Notes: generated from the sequence alone by a model not told the origin. A stretch of DNA of 64,000 bases from Peribolospora baueri (GCA_029717555.1 JAMDHS010000012.1:124001-188000); one strand, 5' to 3'. Shown: positions 47,868 to 60,567, counted from the stretch's first letter. Translations and numbers: made by a program.

Positions 47868-50683
47868 ATGCACCGCGTCCTTGCCCGAGCGCACAGGCCA
47901 ACAGCCCAGGCCGACGTCCTCTCCTCGCGCCCGGCACAGCGACGCGGACGGCGACGACGCCTGCCGCTCGTCGTCCTCCCTGTCATTCTCGCCGCCTTCG
48001 CCGCCCTCCTCCTCTCCTACATCCCCCCACCCACCCAAGCCACAGCAGGCAAAGGGCCAGGCCAGCCCGCCTTTCCCGCCACGCCCCTTGACCCCATTAC
48101 GAGCGCCTCCAAGCGCACCGCCTTCATTCAAGACGTCCTTGACAAGGAGCCCGGACAGAACATTTGCAGCGTGCGTCCGCCTAGGCCCGCGGTTCGCGCC
48201 CTCGCCCCCTTCCTAGATGGTCATCATCCGTAGCTAACCATGTTCATTCCTATCCTCATCCATCAATCCATCTGTCCGTTTCCAGCCCACCGGCCAGATC
48301 CAAGACGCCTGCTGCGATTTTGAGACAGTTGAGCAGCTCAACACGAAGCTTTTCGGACAGCTGTCCGACCTCGTGCAGTCGAGATATTTCCGATACTACA
48401 AGGTGACTGCCCGTGCCGTATTTCCTTCCTCTCCCATCTTGTTCTCCACTTGCTTACACTCCAACTCCCTCAGGTCGATCTCTTCCGCGACTGTCCCTTC
48501 TGGGTCGAAAACGGCTTGTGCATGAACCGCGCCTGTGGCGTCGAGACAGCCGACGAGTCCGAGGTCCCCGAGATGTGGAGGGGCGAGGCGCTCAGCGGCG
48601 TCAAGACGGCCTCCGAGGAGGAGGTGCGTGTCGGCGTCACGTTCGGTGGGCGCAAACCCCTAGGATAGCTCTCGTGCTCATCCCTTACATCATTCTCTTA
48701 AAAGGTCTTCGGAGGTCGTTCCCCCGTGTGTCACTACAAGGATCAAGATTTTTGCGAGATTGAAGACGAGTCCAACCAAGGTGAGCTAGCCGGCGATCGT
48801 CGCCTCGCTCTGGCCATCGGCCGGCTTTTTCGGCTGATACCCTTTTCCCCTTCTCGTTTGCCCGTGGCGGCGCAGAGAGCGTTTACGTCGACCTGATCGC
48901 CAACCCGGAGCGCTTCACAGGCTACGCCGGCGCTTCGGCGAATCGAGTGTGGAAGTCGATCTACGAGGAGAACTGCTTCGGCGCCGTCCCCTTCCTCGCC
49001 CCCGCTCGTTCCTCGGACTCGGGTGGATCCGGATTCATAGACCGACGACTCCTCTCCAACGCAGGCGCCGGCGCCGGCGCTAAAACCTCTTCTGAATCCG
49101 GAAAAGCGGACTTGGGAAGCTCGTTAGCCCCCGGCGCTGGCGGGTTGCACAGCTTGTTGGCGAGCTTGGAGGCGCCGAGGGACACGCAGGACGAGGAGGT
49201 CTGTCTAGAGAAGAGGGTGTACTACCGGATCATCTCTGGTGAGCCTCGGTTTTAGCCCGACGATGTCGAAGATACAACCCCGTCTCTGAACTACGATTCG
49301 TTTCTGCTTCTAGGCTTGCACGCTTCCATCTCCATCCATATCTGCCACGAGTACCTCAACCAAACCACCGGCGAATGGGTGAGCGTCCCGATACGTCTCC
49401 GTATCCCCTCACCAAACCCATCTTTTCTCATGCCTCTCATTTCTTCATTACTCTTCCCCCGCTTAGACGCCCAATCTGGAATGCTTCCTCACTCGCATAG
49501 CCGAGCACCCAGAACGCCTCGAGAACGTCTACTTCAACTACGGTCTTCTCGTGCGCGCCCTGGCGCGTGCCGGAGAGTACATCGAGCACTTTGACCTCAA
49601 GGCCGGAGATGAGATTCAGGACCGGGAGACGAAAGAAAAGCTAGAGGCGATCGTGGCGACGGCTAAGGATTGTCCGACGACGTTTGATGAGAAGAGCATG
49701 TTTGTTGGCGAGAACGCTTCGGTGAGCCGGCTGGACGACCGAACTTTTTCTTTTTTGTTATCTCGGTTTTTCTGACGCCGCCCCGCCCTGCCCCGCCCCG
49801 GTCATAGATACTCAAGGAGCAATTCAAGACACATTTCCGAAACGTCTCCACCATCATGGATTGCGTCGGCTGCGACAAGTGTAGGCTCTGGGGAAAGCTT
49901 CAGGTCAGCGGCTTGGGAACGGCACTCAAGATTTTGTTCAGCTATGAGGAGGCTGAGTTTGAGTGAGTGACGGCCGGTTATTCGTCTCGTTCCGCCCGTA
50001 TTCGTCTCATCACCTTGCCACCCTGCTGCAGTCCGAAAGTAAACCCGACGCTGCTGCAGCGCTCCGAGCTCGTGGCGCTCATCAACACACTCCACCGCTT
50101 TTCCGAGTCCCTCCACGCCGTAGATGCCTTCCGACACCTCTACCAGGACGCCCTCGCCGAGATTGAGGCGGCGGAGAGGGCCGAGCAGGCGGCGGCGGCG
50201 GAGGAGAAAAGGCTCGCAGGTTCGGACTCGTCGTTGGGCGGTGCGAACGTGTCGAATGCGCAAGGACGGCTGGCTCGAGCGGTGGCCGCTGACGACCAAG
50301 GATGCGGAGACGACGCGGCGGACGGTGACGGGAAGGAGGGGAGCGATCGGCGGGTGCGACGACGGTGCGCGTGCAACGCCACCTCCACCCTCTCCTCCAG
50401 GCTCTCCTTGCTTCTTCACCTTGGCGGCGGCAACGAAAACCACGGACCGCTCTCCCTCCTCGAGCACTACTCGCCCTTCTCCCTCCTCTCTTCCCTCCTC
50501 GACGCCTGCTCCTTCTCTTCCCTCGACGCCTGCATGCGCAAAGGCGCGCAACGCGGCGCAGAGATTTGGCAGGCCCTCCTCGATCGCACGCGCACGCGCA
50601 CGCGCTCGGCGAGCGGCCGGGATGGAGGAGCGTGGACGGGATCGACGGTGAGGACACCGAGGAGGGGCGAGGGCGAGCTGTAG
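47868..50683 (+). CDS. ERO1: Endoplasmic oxidoreductin-1 (thiol oxidase)
   Basis: Nine exons: 47868-48170, 48286-48402, 48474-48623, 48705-48780, 48876-49238, 49314-49378, 49467-49721, 49808-49962, 50032-50683; 711 residues. Ero1 is an FAD enzyme of the ER lumen that re-oxidises protein disulfide isomerase. A basic head and hydrophobic segment ([20 protein letters not shown]) form a signal anchor. Family landmarks: [61 protein letters not shown], and [15 protein letters not shown]. The active-site triad [14 protein letters not shown] (Cys at about 462, 465, 468) is followed by [14 protein letters not shown] and [14 protein letters not shown]. After about residue 540 comes a ~170-residue extension rich in Ala, Arg and Ser, unlike the yeast enzyme; another intron there cannot be excluded. 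Core identification is secure. Confidence 0.95.
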
Positions 50684-50913
50684 GCCTCTGAGGTGTGAAC
50701 GCGAGGAGGAGGAATCGTCCCTTTTCACCGTTTTCTACTTTTATTTATTTATCGGATCGGTCTTTGTTCATCCGCTAACGTAGTCACGCACGTAATGAAT
50801 CTGATAGAGAGGGAGAGCTGCGGCATTCACGTGCTCTATCCAGACTTTCGTCTTACGTTCGTGCAGCGTCTCAGCGGAGTTCTTGAACCGGATGAAAATC
50901 TCAGTCTGCGACT
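50684..50913. other. Convergent intergenic region after ERO1
   Basis: 230 bp with a T/A-rich patch near 50735-50755 that may carry 3'-end signals. Confidence 0.4.
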
Positions 50914-51649
50914 TCAGCGCCATGAAAGCGAGTGTCGTATATTCTCATCCTTCTCAACCTCCTTCTCCCTCTTCTCGTCCGTCACGGAGCTGAACTGTCG
51001 GTCCGGCTGAGGTGTGACAACTGACGTCCTGATTTTAGACGCGACCGGTGTCGACGTCTTGAACCCCCGATCGTTGCTAGGTTGTTCGACCGTCGGTTGC
51101 GGCGTACCTTGCACATCGGGAGGAGGCTGGGAGATCGACGGATGGAAAGGCGGCCATGGCAAGTAAACTTGCTATTGGAGGCGGCTGACCTTGCGTGGTC
51201 TGGGGCCAAGGCATTGGAGCCTGTTGACCTTGTACAAGTTGAGGCCAAAACGCAGGAGGCATCGCATAAGAGTGCGGCCCTCCAGGCACTCCTGGCACAT
51301 TCGCAGGCCACTGAAACGTCCACATAGGCAGCTGCTGAGGCTGCTGTGGCGTGAGGCCTTGACGCTGTTCGGTGGTTTCCTGCTTCGGACGTTCCTCTGA
51401 GCCGACGTCGGCGCCTTCATTGCCTCGTGCGTGCGAGACTTCTTCCAGGACCCTATGAGGCGAGCTGTCTTCGACCGCAATGGACACGAAAGCTTCGGGT
51501 AATTTGTCGTCGTGCTCGTTCTTAGGGGTCGTTGGATGCGTTTGGTCGTCGAATACGTCGCTCGAGCGTCGCTTCCGGTGGGTCGACATGTTGTCGTCCT
51601 TGTTCTTGCTTGGTCCGTGCGCGGTTAGACGACTTGAGCCTGGGCTCAT
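50914..51649 (-). CDS. Small disordered protein, unassigned
   Basis: Proposed two exons read from the right: 51649-51236 and 51171-50914; 223 residues. The first exon starts MSPGSSRL and is charged and Gln-rich (RPKQETTEQRQGLTPQQPQQ), then turns Trp/Pro/aromatic-rich (MWTFQWPANVPG). The second continues in the same style (VYLPWPPFHPSISQPPPDVQ) and ends with a Lys/Glu tail (EKREKEVEKDE). The 64-nt intron (GTACAAG...AATAG) is proposed because it joins the two similar frames in phase; reading through gives another ending. A second start is at 51589. No domain recognised. Confidence 0.5.
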
Positions 51650-52738
51650 AACCTGTTCGCAGGGTTGGCGGGCTTAATTAACGGTCCCTTTCTTCTAACA
51701 CAGACCTAGATCACGCAAACCGTCCCGTCCGTCGTTCGACAGCTTCGTTCCGGCCCGGGTCCGGCTCTGGCTAGCCAAGAGCCTCCTTGTCGCTCAACGG
51801 TTTTTACAGGGAACGAGCTGCGAGGCCCGCCTGAGCAAATTAGACGCGGACGGACGGATGGAGGGACGGGCGACGGTGGACATGGAAGGACCGTCCAATT
51901 CGACCCTACCCCCGCGGGCTGATCGTACAAAAAAAAAGAAAAGCGCACACACTTGCTCACCGCAAAGTGTCCCCCCTTCATCCGTCGGCGCTTGAATGAA
52001 CGTGGCGGAAGGCGCGGAGGATCGAAGGCGTAATGAGACGTCCTCGCCGGTTGTCATTCATCATCCGACGGCAAGTCGGCATCGGAGAGCCGGAAGACGG
52101 GACCAGGGACAGCCGAGGCGCCATTGTAGAATCGCTTGTTTGTGAGGCACGAGCGAGTATCATACGCCAGGCCCCTGGCTTCTCTTCGTCGTAAGCGGTG
52201 AGATGGCTCGGCAGACGGAGAGGGGCGAACGGAAAACCGAAGCAACTTGCAAGCGGAGAAAATAGGCAAGGCGCGTCGCGTCGCCTCTTTTTTGTAGGGA
52301 TCCACCCGCGAACGGACAGGCCGCGAGCGGACGAGGGGGTTGGACCTCAGAGGGAGTATGAACGGGCCATGGGGTTTGACATCGGGAATCTTGCACGTCG
52401 TCGTCCAGCTTGCAGTTCCTCAACCCAACCCAAAGCCACGGCCCGTCCATCCTTGATATTAAGACCGCAGGTAGAGCACGAAGCTTGCCAAAAGCTAGCA
52501 AAGGCGCTGGGGGACCTTGTCGTCTTCCTGAGTGCCCCAGTTTAAGCAAGTGACGTACGAATATGTGAGGGTGGTTGGAGAGGTCCTGGGCTTCACATGC
52601 GAAGCTTGGCTCTCCAAGTCCAACTTGAAGAAATTAGAGGGTGGGCATTGTCTCTGCCAAGGACAAGGAAACTAGTGACACTGTCAATGTCCCGGTTGCC
52701 CGTCAAGTGCACGGGGGGAAGGCGAACGCAACTCGATC
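51650..52738. other. Intergenic region between the small disordered gene and SNAPC3
   Basis: About 1.1 kb. A minus-strand frame over 52054-52305 ends with RFYNGASAVPGPVFRLSDAD and could be a last exon, but I found no convincing upstream exon or ATG, so it is not annotated as a gene. Confidence 0.4.
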
Positions 52739-55099
52739 CTAATCATCCACCACCAACGGGATGACGACAAACGCGCTTTGCTCCTCATCCTCAGCCCCGT
52801 CGTCGCCGGAGCACAAGGGCTGCACCAAAGCCCGACAGTCGTCACACATAGGACAAGGTGTCTCTGCCAAACCGCTCCTCCGCGCTACTACAGGGGCAGG
52901 AGCGGGAGGTTGCAACAATCTTGGTCGACTCGCAGCAGCGTCATCGTCGTCGTCGCTGCCGGGAGATCCCGGCCGGTCTACTACCGCCGTTTGTCGAGGC
53001 CGGCTGGAATCGAAAAGACTCGAACCCTTCGCCCCGACCTCCGCCACCGTACCCGCACCTGACCCGGAGCCAGCCCGTTCGTTCTCCTCTGCGCCTCTGG
53101 CAAAAGGTCTCAAAACGGACCGACCTGGTCCAAAGGGCCTTTCGACGACCAGGAAGCGAGCCACGGCGCGTTCGCAGATCCTGCAGCGCCGAAGAACGGG
53201 AAAATCGATGGGGTCAATGGGGATGGAGGCGAGAAGTCGTCGTCGTCGTCGACGGCGTTGAAGGCGGTCGGCTTCTTGATCCCGTATAGACTCGTCGCCT
53301 GGAGCAGAATCGGCGTCGGCCGGCGTAGGCGAAGGAAGACGAGCAGAAGTCAAGTCTTTGAAGAGCGACTGTGCGGCAGGGGACGAGCGGAGGTCGCGGG
53401 GCTGGGAGAAGTGGTGCCAGCGAGGATAGGAGGACGGCTCTGCTTGGGAGGGTGAGGGGTGCATCCTAGGGCGGCGGTGCAGAGGAAGAAGGAATGAAAT
53501 GACGAAAGAGAAAAGTGAGACGTCTCAGCACGGGCATGCGAGTCGGTGTGCCAGTCAAAAAGCGGTGCCGAGAGAGGAGGTACACTCACCTCACGTCCTC
53601 AAAGCACCAAACATGCTCGCAATCGCCCTGATGCAGGTACCAGTAGGGCTCGCCGACGCGGACGGTGAGCGAAGATAGAGGAACGTGTCGCATGGGCCGT
53701 CCCTTGGTGGGCGGCCGCTCATCTCTTTTCCTCTTCTTCCTCGTGCGGTCCGAGCCGGTTGATGACAAGGCGGAGTCGTCGTTCGAGGTCATGGAAGAAG
53801 CATAATTTGCGATGAGGCTGGGGAGCGGAGGAGAGCGAAGACAAATAACCTCGTGAGAGGGGAGACGGACGTGAAATAAGACGCGGCATGGAGGCGAGCG
53901 AATCGCAAGGCCCAATATGCAATATTCACCTGGCGTAGTTCCCACCGTCGTCCCTTGCTCGGTCCCCATAGAGCACGCCTTCGATGCACATGACCGAATC
54001 CGTCTCGCGTCGCTTGCTCTCAAACATGGCTGACGACGACGTCTTGGCCCCTCCCTCAGCACCTTCGCCTTCGCCTTCGCCTTCGCCCTCTCGCGCCCTT
54101 GCAGGCATGAAATCGCTCGCACAAACAATGGCCTCCATCAAGTCCATCAGTGTGTTCGTCGAAAGAAGCTCGAACGTGTGGGTATGCGCGAGGGATGTCG
54201 GCCCTGGCTCTTCCAACTGTGCATTGCGCAGGCCCACATGAGAGGGATTGTATGCCCCTTGGTTGAAGGACAAAGGTGCTTGGGAGCGTGCTCGGTAAAG
54301 GGAATAGACGGAGATGGTGAGCAGCAGCGGTTGTGCGTGCGGGCCCGACGGCGCAGATATAGGTCGGGACGCTTCCATCATAGATGTTCCAGGGTTGGGT
54401 GGATCCGACTGTGGAGGGAAGAAAAAGGAGAGAAGCGTTCAGTCGTGTCCATCAGCCAAGGTCAGGCCCGTACTGTTGGGAGAAGCTCACATGTGGAGGA
54501 AGGACAGAGGCGTTGGTTTGATGGGCGTAGAGAGACATCTCTGGCGTGATCTTGAGCATCCTCAACCCGCTGCTTTCCATCTCCTCCATGACCCTAGGCC
54601 CGGCGCCGTCGCCGTCTCCGTCGTCGGCAGTCTCCGCTCGCTCTTCTCCGCAAGGCGCGGTTCGAGTGCCCTCCGAGTCAGCCCCTCTCGAGCCTTCCTT
54701 CTCCTTCCAGTCCGTCCTTCCCTTTCTGTTTACCTTTCCCTCGCCCTGCACCTTTCCCTTTCCCTTTGCCTTCTCCTTCGCCTTACCATCCTCCACCAAA
54801 CCATCCCACCTCTCCCTCACCCTCCTCATAACGCCCTCATCCCTCGCCAGCTCACCAACGCACGCAGCCACCGTCTCGGCGGCGGCAGCGCACCTCTCTC
54901 GCAGCGCGGCCCGATCGTCGGGCGCAAGCTCGTCGAGGCCGGCGATGGCGGAGCGGGGAGAGGGGAGAGCAGAGAGAGAGGAGGAGAAGAAGGCGAGGTC
55001 GATGGGCGAGGAGGAGGGTCCGAAGAGGTCCGGCGCGTATGGGAGCGGTCCCCCTCCCCATACTCCTCGTCCCCTTGAAGCCGACGACGTGAGCTCCAT
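52739..55099 (-). CDS. snRNA-activating protein complex subunit 3 (SNAP50/SNAPC3) homologue
   Basis: Four exons read from the right: 55099-54491, 54408-53930, 53817-53590, 53465-52739; 680 residues. SNAPc binds the proximal element of snRNA promoters for RNA polymerases II and III. The N-terminal part is acidic and Lys-rich. The SNAP50 core starts in exon 2 (FELLSTNTLMDLMEAIVCASD, then VMCIEGVLYGDRARD). Exon 3 carries the diagnostic PYWYLHQGDCEHVWCFEDVR, and exon 4 the two later zinc-ligand clusters, CRICERAVARFLVVE and CPMCDDCRAL. In the animal protein these form an unusual zinc finger. Between them exon 4 has low-complexity inserts, including an Arg run and an Asp run, making the protein longer than the human one. 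The acceptor at 53466 and AG-ending phases fit. Family call is confident; start is the first ATG of the frame. Confidence 0.85.
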
Positions 55100-56178
55100 C
55101 GGTCAGGCCGGAGACGGTGCTTTTGCGGACGACCACAATGGAAATTGGGAGGACACCGAGCACGCACGCAGGTGACGAGAAGGAACGAAGAAGAGGTGCG
55201 TGGGAGGGATGAGAAGGCAGGTCGTTTCGTGCGCATGGCACGTGACGTGACGTTCGTAGACTTAGCGCGGGCTCAGTCCCCCCGATCGAGCCTGGTCCAT
55301 CATCATCAGCCTCGTCTGGCTGGCTTGGCTGGCTGGCAGGCTGTCTTGGAAGGAATGTATCGGACACGATGATGTCGCGATGCGACGCATGTCACGCTCC
55401 CGCTCGATCGCAGCCGTCGCGTCGGACTCGCTTGGCTGGGTGTGCCGTGCCGATACGTACAAGGAGAATGAATGGATTGAAAAGCGAGCGAGCGAGACCC
55501 AATAGTTCAAGTTCGAGTTCAGTTCTGAAGCGAGACCATGTGTGACGAAGGCGCCTTGACCGGGGGGAGTCGCGGTGATACAAGCTTAGCGCGACGCGAT
55601 GGCACGAGACGAGGCGGACCGACGGGCATCCGAGGCGAGGGAACGTACGATGGGTCGGCGTCGACAGCGCCCCGAGGTCCTCAGAGGGAGCGCAAGGTCA
55701 GGGGGGCAAGACTGACTGGGCTGGCGCACAAGAGAAAGGGGAGCAGCAAACGTTTCAAGGAAGGGACAAAAGAGGGTGACCGAGTGTATATGAGCACGAA
55801 AAGCGAGCTTTGTGCCCTAACCGAATAAGCGACAAGCCCGAACGAGAAAAGACCGAAATGCGTGCGTGTCAAAAAGAAGGGGAAATGCCGGGGAGATGAA
55901 AAAAGTGTCCGTTGTGGGAGTGGTGAATACAGATGGAGGACGAACCGATCGACAGTGTTAAGAGGAACGAGAACGAGAGTGATGGCAACAAGGGAGTGAT
56001 CTGGGCGGGCGAATGCCGAGAAAAGACAGACGGACGTCTATATGGAGGGTGGGCGCTGAGTGGATCGGTTCGACGGGCGGACAGAGCAGAGGGGAACGCA
56101 CGGAAAAAGGCCGAGGAGGCCAGACAGCGCTGGCGAGACGAGAGGCGAGCGAGAACGGCGGGCGAACGAGTGACCGAT
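55100..56178. other. Intergenic region between SNAPC3 and the single-pass membrane protein gene
   Basis: About 1.1 kb, head of SNAPC3 and tail of the next minus-strand gene. No supported gene. Confidence 0.4.
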
Positions 56179-58247
56179 TCAGGCAACGACCTCCCTCGTG
56201 AACGAGCGCTGGTGTTGTAGCTGCTGACGCTGGCGCTGCACGGCCTGCGATGCGTTTCCCGCCTCGTCGAGATCGAGGCCAAGGCCGAGTGCCGGCGGCG
56301 GAAGGCCGTCGCACGAACCAGAACCAGGTCGCTCGTGCGCCTGACGCCCTCTTCCATCCGACGATTTCTCCTCTCCGACACGTCCCGAAGCGCCCTCGCT
56401 GCGCTCGTCCTCACCAATCCTCTCCCCATCCTCGGCGTCGACGTCCACCCAACTGCCTGTAAGACTCCGACTCAGCCCATCCGTCGGCGATTTCCCGCCC
56501 GAACCTCCAGACGAGTGCGACGAGCTCGGGCTTTCCTCCGCTCCAGTCACTGCTGCCGGCGTGGACGGCGTCCACGGTCCTCCGGCGTCCGCGTCCGCGC
56601 CCGTATCCGTGCCCGTGTGCTTTCCAGACCTATATGCGCCCTCCTCCGCCGTCTCCGTTTGCGACGCCGCCCCTGCCACTGAAGTCGAAGCGCCGTGCCG
56701 GGGAGAAGGACAAGGAACGGGAGACGTGGGCGACGAGAGAGAAGGAGGAGGAGACGGGGAAGGAGAAGCGGAAGAAGACGTTTCCGAAGGGAGAGCGACG
56801 AGGATAGGAGTGTCTGACGAGGTAGGGATCCCTCCTGCACGTCGCTCCCGTCGCGACAGCTCGACGCTTTCGCCGCCGCTATCGCGCTCGGTGGCGCTCC
56901 CCTCGACTTTATCGCCCGCCTGAGGGCGGTCCTCGATCGCGTGCACGGTGACAGCAAGGGAAGGCGAAGGAGGAGAGCTGGTCTTTTCCTCCACAGGCGT
57001 GAACGCCATCCCTGCCCTCGTCTTCGCTTTGGCCTTTCCCTTCCTCTTGCTGACCACCGTAGCCGCGCCCGCATCCGCGCCGGCACCGGTGAGGACGGGG
57101 AGGCCATGCACGCTGGTGGTCGGACTCGACTCGGCGCTGGTTGGGAGGGAGGAGGAAGGGTCGGCGAAGCCAGTGCCGGCGCCGTTGCTCTCGTATCCGC
57201 TCTCTTCGCCCTCGCTGAGGGCGACCATGGGTCCTTCGAAGCCGATGCTGGGCACTCGGGCTCGATGGAGGCCGGCGGCGGAGTAGGTAGATGAGGGCGA
57301 AGGAGGCGGAGAGGAGGGGCGCGGCTCGCAGGCGCCCGCGCCGGCAGAAGACGGGCCAGGGAAGGCGAGCTTTGGCACCCGCTGGCCCAATGCAGTCGTC
57401 GATCGCAAGCGTAAAGAGGATGAGGAAGAAGAGGAAGATGAAACGGTCATGGAGGGCAAGCCGAGGACCGAGGGGCCGGGTGTGTTGACGGGGCTGTCGC
57501 GCGGAGTAGGGGTGACGGACTCGGAGGGAGGGAGAAGGCCGTAGCCATCATCGTCCTCCGGGTCCGTGGGTGGCTCACCCCAGCGCTTGCGGCCCCTGAG
57601 GAGTCGGGAGGCGTCGTAGGTGCCGGGGTAAAGGAGCCGAGCGTCCTTGGAGACGGCGGTGGGGCGTATGCTCACTTGGGGAGACTCGGCATTGAAGGTG
57701 ATGCTCTGCTCAGGGGGACGCTTGACACGAATGTGTGTCGGGCGATGACCTGACGAACGGGCATGAGGGACGCGAAAGGAAACCGGTCAGCGATCTAGGC
57801 TCTGCGAAGAGGGAGAGAAGCGCAGATGGAGCGACCTGGCGTCTTCCGGGCGTTGTCTTGTCTTGAAGGGCCCCCTCCGCCCCGTCCCTGGCGCCCGGGC
57901 GAGGCAGAGAGGGGTACTGGACTCACCCCCTTGCAAGACGTAGGACGGACGCGGGCGGCGACGAGTGGGTGCGAGTGCGGCGGATGGTATTGCTATTGGC
58001 GAGGATGGGTCCGAGACTCACCAAGGGTCCTGAAGATGACGTAGCCACTGGCGTCGACGAGGGTGAGCAAGAGGAAGGGTAGGGCGATGGAGAGAGCGAG
58101 GATGCGGAAGAGGAAGGGGAGAGGGGCGAGGAACGAGGGTAAGGGTGGGGAGAGGAGGGCCTGAAATGGGGTAAGGTTGGTAGCGGCGGCGGCGGCGCCG
58201 GCGGCGGTAGGAGGGGTGCCGAAGGCGAACTCGAGTGGGTCGGCCAT
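56179..58247 (-). CDS. Unassigned membrane protein with long Ser/Pro-rich tail
   Basis: Two exons read from the right: 58247-58022 and 57749-56179; 598 residues. A hydrophobic stretch (FLFRILALSIALPFLLLTLV, about residues 45-66) follows a short Ala/Pro head. After the splice comes a basic segment (HRPTHIRVKRPPEQS), then TYDASRLLRGRKRWGEPP. The rest is a disordered tail rich in Ser, Pro, Gly and Glu, with runs of Ser and repeated Asp-Thr-Gly. The joining intron is 272 nt, long for this window, and contains an internal acceptor/donor pair (about 57931-57937) that could define a tiny extra exon. No family recognised. Confidence 0.6.
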
Positions 58248-58413
58248 GACGAAGCGGGAGTGGGCGCTTTTGAGAGAGATCCTTCGCGAAGGAAAGAGAA
58301 CGTCGTGGTCGGCTGCCGTCGTCGGTCTCGTCTCCCTCGTCTCGTCTCGTCTCGTCTCGTCGCCCTAAGTGTCCTCCGCGGCACTGTCCGTCTCCGTCCC
58401 GTCCTCGACCTCG

Positions 58414-58446
<33 letters not shown>

Positions 58447-60567
58447 TTGTCTCGCCTTAACGGCGCCCCGGAATTCCGTAATCAATCGCTCGTCGTGTTG
58501 GCTGGCCCTCGGATGCGACGCTTCCGGCGGCCCTCCTTGCCCGATCTATCTACCTGCCCGCCGACGAAAAGAAAAAGAAAAGAAAAAAGAAAAACACTAA
58601 AGGCAGCGTCGGCCGGCAGCCACGGCGCGGTGGCAAGGAGGCTCGAGGCGTGTGCGGCGTTGGGCCCTGTAACTGGACGCCGTAACACGACGACAAACAA
58701 CAGCTGGCCCAAGCGGTCGGGTCGTCGGAACGGCCGTCGGAAAGGGAAAGGACGCGGGGGCCGGCGATCGAGGAGAGGGCGGCGAGAGCACGAGCCTAGC
58801 GTTGCGTTGTGTTGCCTTGCCTTGCCTTGCGCAAACAAGGCGGAAAACGAGGCGACGTGGGACGGGCGGCGGCGAGGGCAGGTGGCCGGCGTATGTGGAT
58901 CAACGGAGCCAGGCAAGAGGTACCTGATTCTGTCTGACAGATTGGATCGGGAACGAGGGAATGGGTGGACGAGACGAGACGGGGGACAAGAGGTAGAGGT
59001 GGCGTGGGTGGGGGGCGCTGGCTGGAATTGGGCAAGGCGCCCGGCGGGGTATCTGGATCTGGACGGCGAGGAGAGGAGAAGGGCCAGGGGAGGGTGGCGA
59101 GAGGAGGAGGGTGGTGGCGAAGGAAGGCGGGAGGGAGACGAGGTGGGTTTGGTTGCGGTTTGGTGGTGTTTTGAGGAATCTCGGTGTGGGCCCCCAGACA
59201 GACAGAAAGATAGATGGGATGGGCTGGACTGGCTGGTGGGCGGCGCAGGGCGGCAGAGAGAGGAAGGATGAAAAAAAGGGTGATCGATCGGAACGGGCTG
59301 GAGTGGAGAAGAAAGAGAGTTTTCTCTCAGCACACCACTGATATCATATCGGCTCGAACGGATGAACAGACGACGAACGGACGCCTATCGGAAGGAACGA
59401 GGGCAACCGTCATCTACCGTTCTCGCTCCTCCGTCCTCAGAATTCGCATCGCTGGACGACGAGACGAGCGACGAAATGAGGCGAGACGAGACGAGTGCCG
59501 CCGGCTTCTGCAGTGCGCGCTTTCTCACTCTACGCCAGCGTCGCTCGGAACGACGCTCTGAGCCCGGCCAACGTGTACGAACGCTTACATAGATCGAGCA
59601 ACCAAATGAGAGTTCTATCATAAAACGGTGACGAGCTTGGACGCAGCGAAGCGTAGGCGGCCCTGGCCCTGCCCTGCCATGGCCGGCCCCTCGTTCCCCT
59701 TCCCATGCCCTACCAAGTCACAGTCAAGTTGCGCTGGGCCCACCGAATCTTCTTTCCTTCGCCAGCGCCGACCCTCGCGCCCCACATCCGTCTTTCTCCG
59801 GCCCCCTCGCGATCCCCGCCAGCATCCGAAATCACAAACAAGCTCTGGTCAGGGCGCCCACCACTCGCGTACATCGCGCGTGGACGTTGAGCGGGGTACG
59901 TCGCAGCGCAGCTCGCAGTAAGCAAACGACGACGAGATATGAGCTGGATGGGATGGCATGAGTCCCACACTACCACAGGCACACGCCTCCCAATCTCCAA
60001 GGCATTCGGACATAATCGATCATCTGTCTGCTCGACGCCCGAGACAAAGACCAAGGTGGAGAAGAAGAAGAAGGAAAAAAACGTGCTCGCCCCGGTCGGT
60101 CGGTCGCAGCAGGCTTTTGTGAAATCAAACTTTGTCAGCGTTCTTAGTTATCGATCGTACGCCCCGCCCTTCCTCGCCAGCCTGCCCGTGCCCTGTCCTG
60201 GTAAACGTTCATGACAAGAACGAGGACGAGCACGAGCACGAGCACGCACACGCACTCACTCGCCCTCCCTACCGCCAAGCACGTGCCTCGCCCGGCTTCG
60301 TTCGCCGCAGCCGACCGAGCCGGTTCGGACAACCCCGACAAGAGCCTGCCTACGCGTGCCGCGTTCATTTACGCCAGCCCGGGCGCGTCATCATCGACGA
60401 CACGACCGTCCGCTCCTTCCTTCCCCTTCCTCCACTCTCTCCACCGCCTCGACGTTCTTTTCTTCCGCTCGCCGTCCATCGCCGCGCCGGCCCACCGACG
60501 TCGACTAGGGAGTTCAAGACAAGAGGGCACGTGGTTGGCTCTCTCTTCGACGACCCCGAGTCCCACC
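58248..60567. other. Long intergenic region before the TPP1-like gene
   Basis: About 2.3 kb. It contains a CTCGT pentamer repeat (58330-58362), a CTCCTG hexamer repeat (58410-58445), T/A tracts around 58560-58600 and an ACGAGC array (60215-60250). Open frames on both strands (for example 58369-59271 plus, 58482-59333 minus) overlap each other and are Ser/Pro/Arg-rich; none is supported. Confidence 0.45.
58410..58446. repeat. CTCCTG hexanucleotide repeat
   Basis: About six copies of CTGCTC/CTCCTG next to a CTCGT pentamer run at 58330-58362; simple slippage DNA in an intergenic region. Confidence 0.8.

Noticed and set aside
52054-52549. Minus-strand frames ending in RLSDADLPSDDE and in SQGPGV
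   Set aside because: No ATG in a good position for the first and no family for either; a small terminal exon cannot be excluded.
58369-59333. Overlapping 283- and 300-codon frames on opposite strands
   Set aside because: Both Ser/Pro/Arg-rich low complexity; mutual overlap and lack of motifs point to GC-rich chance frames.
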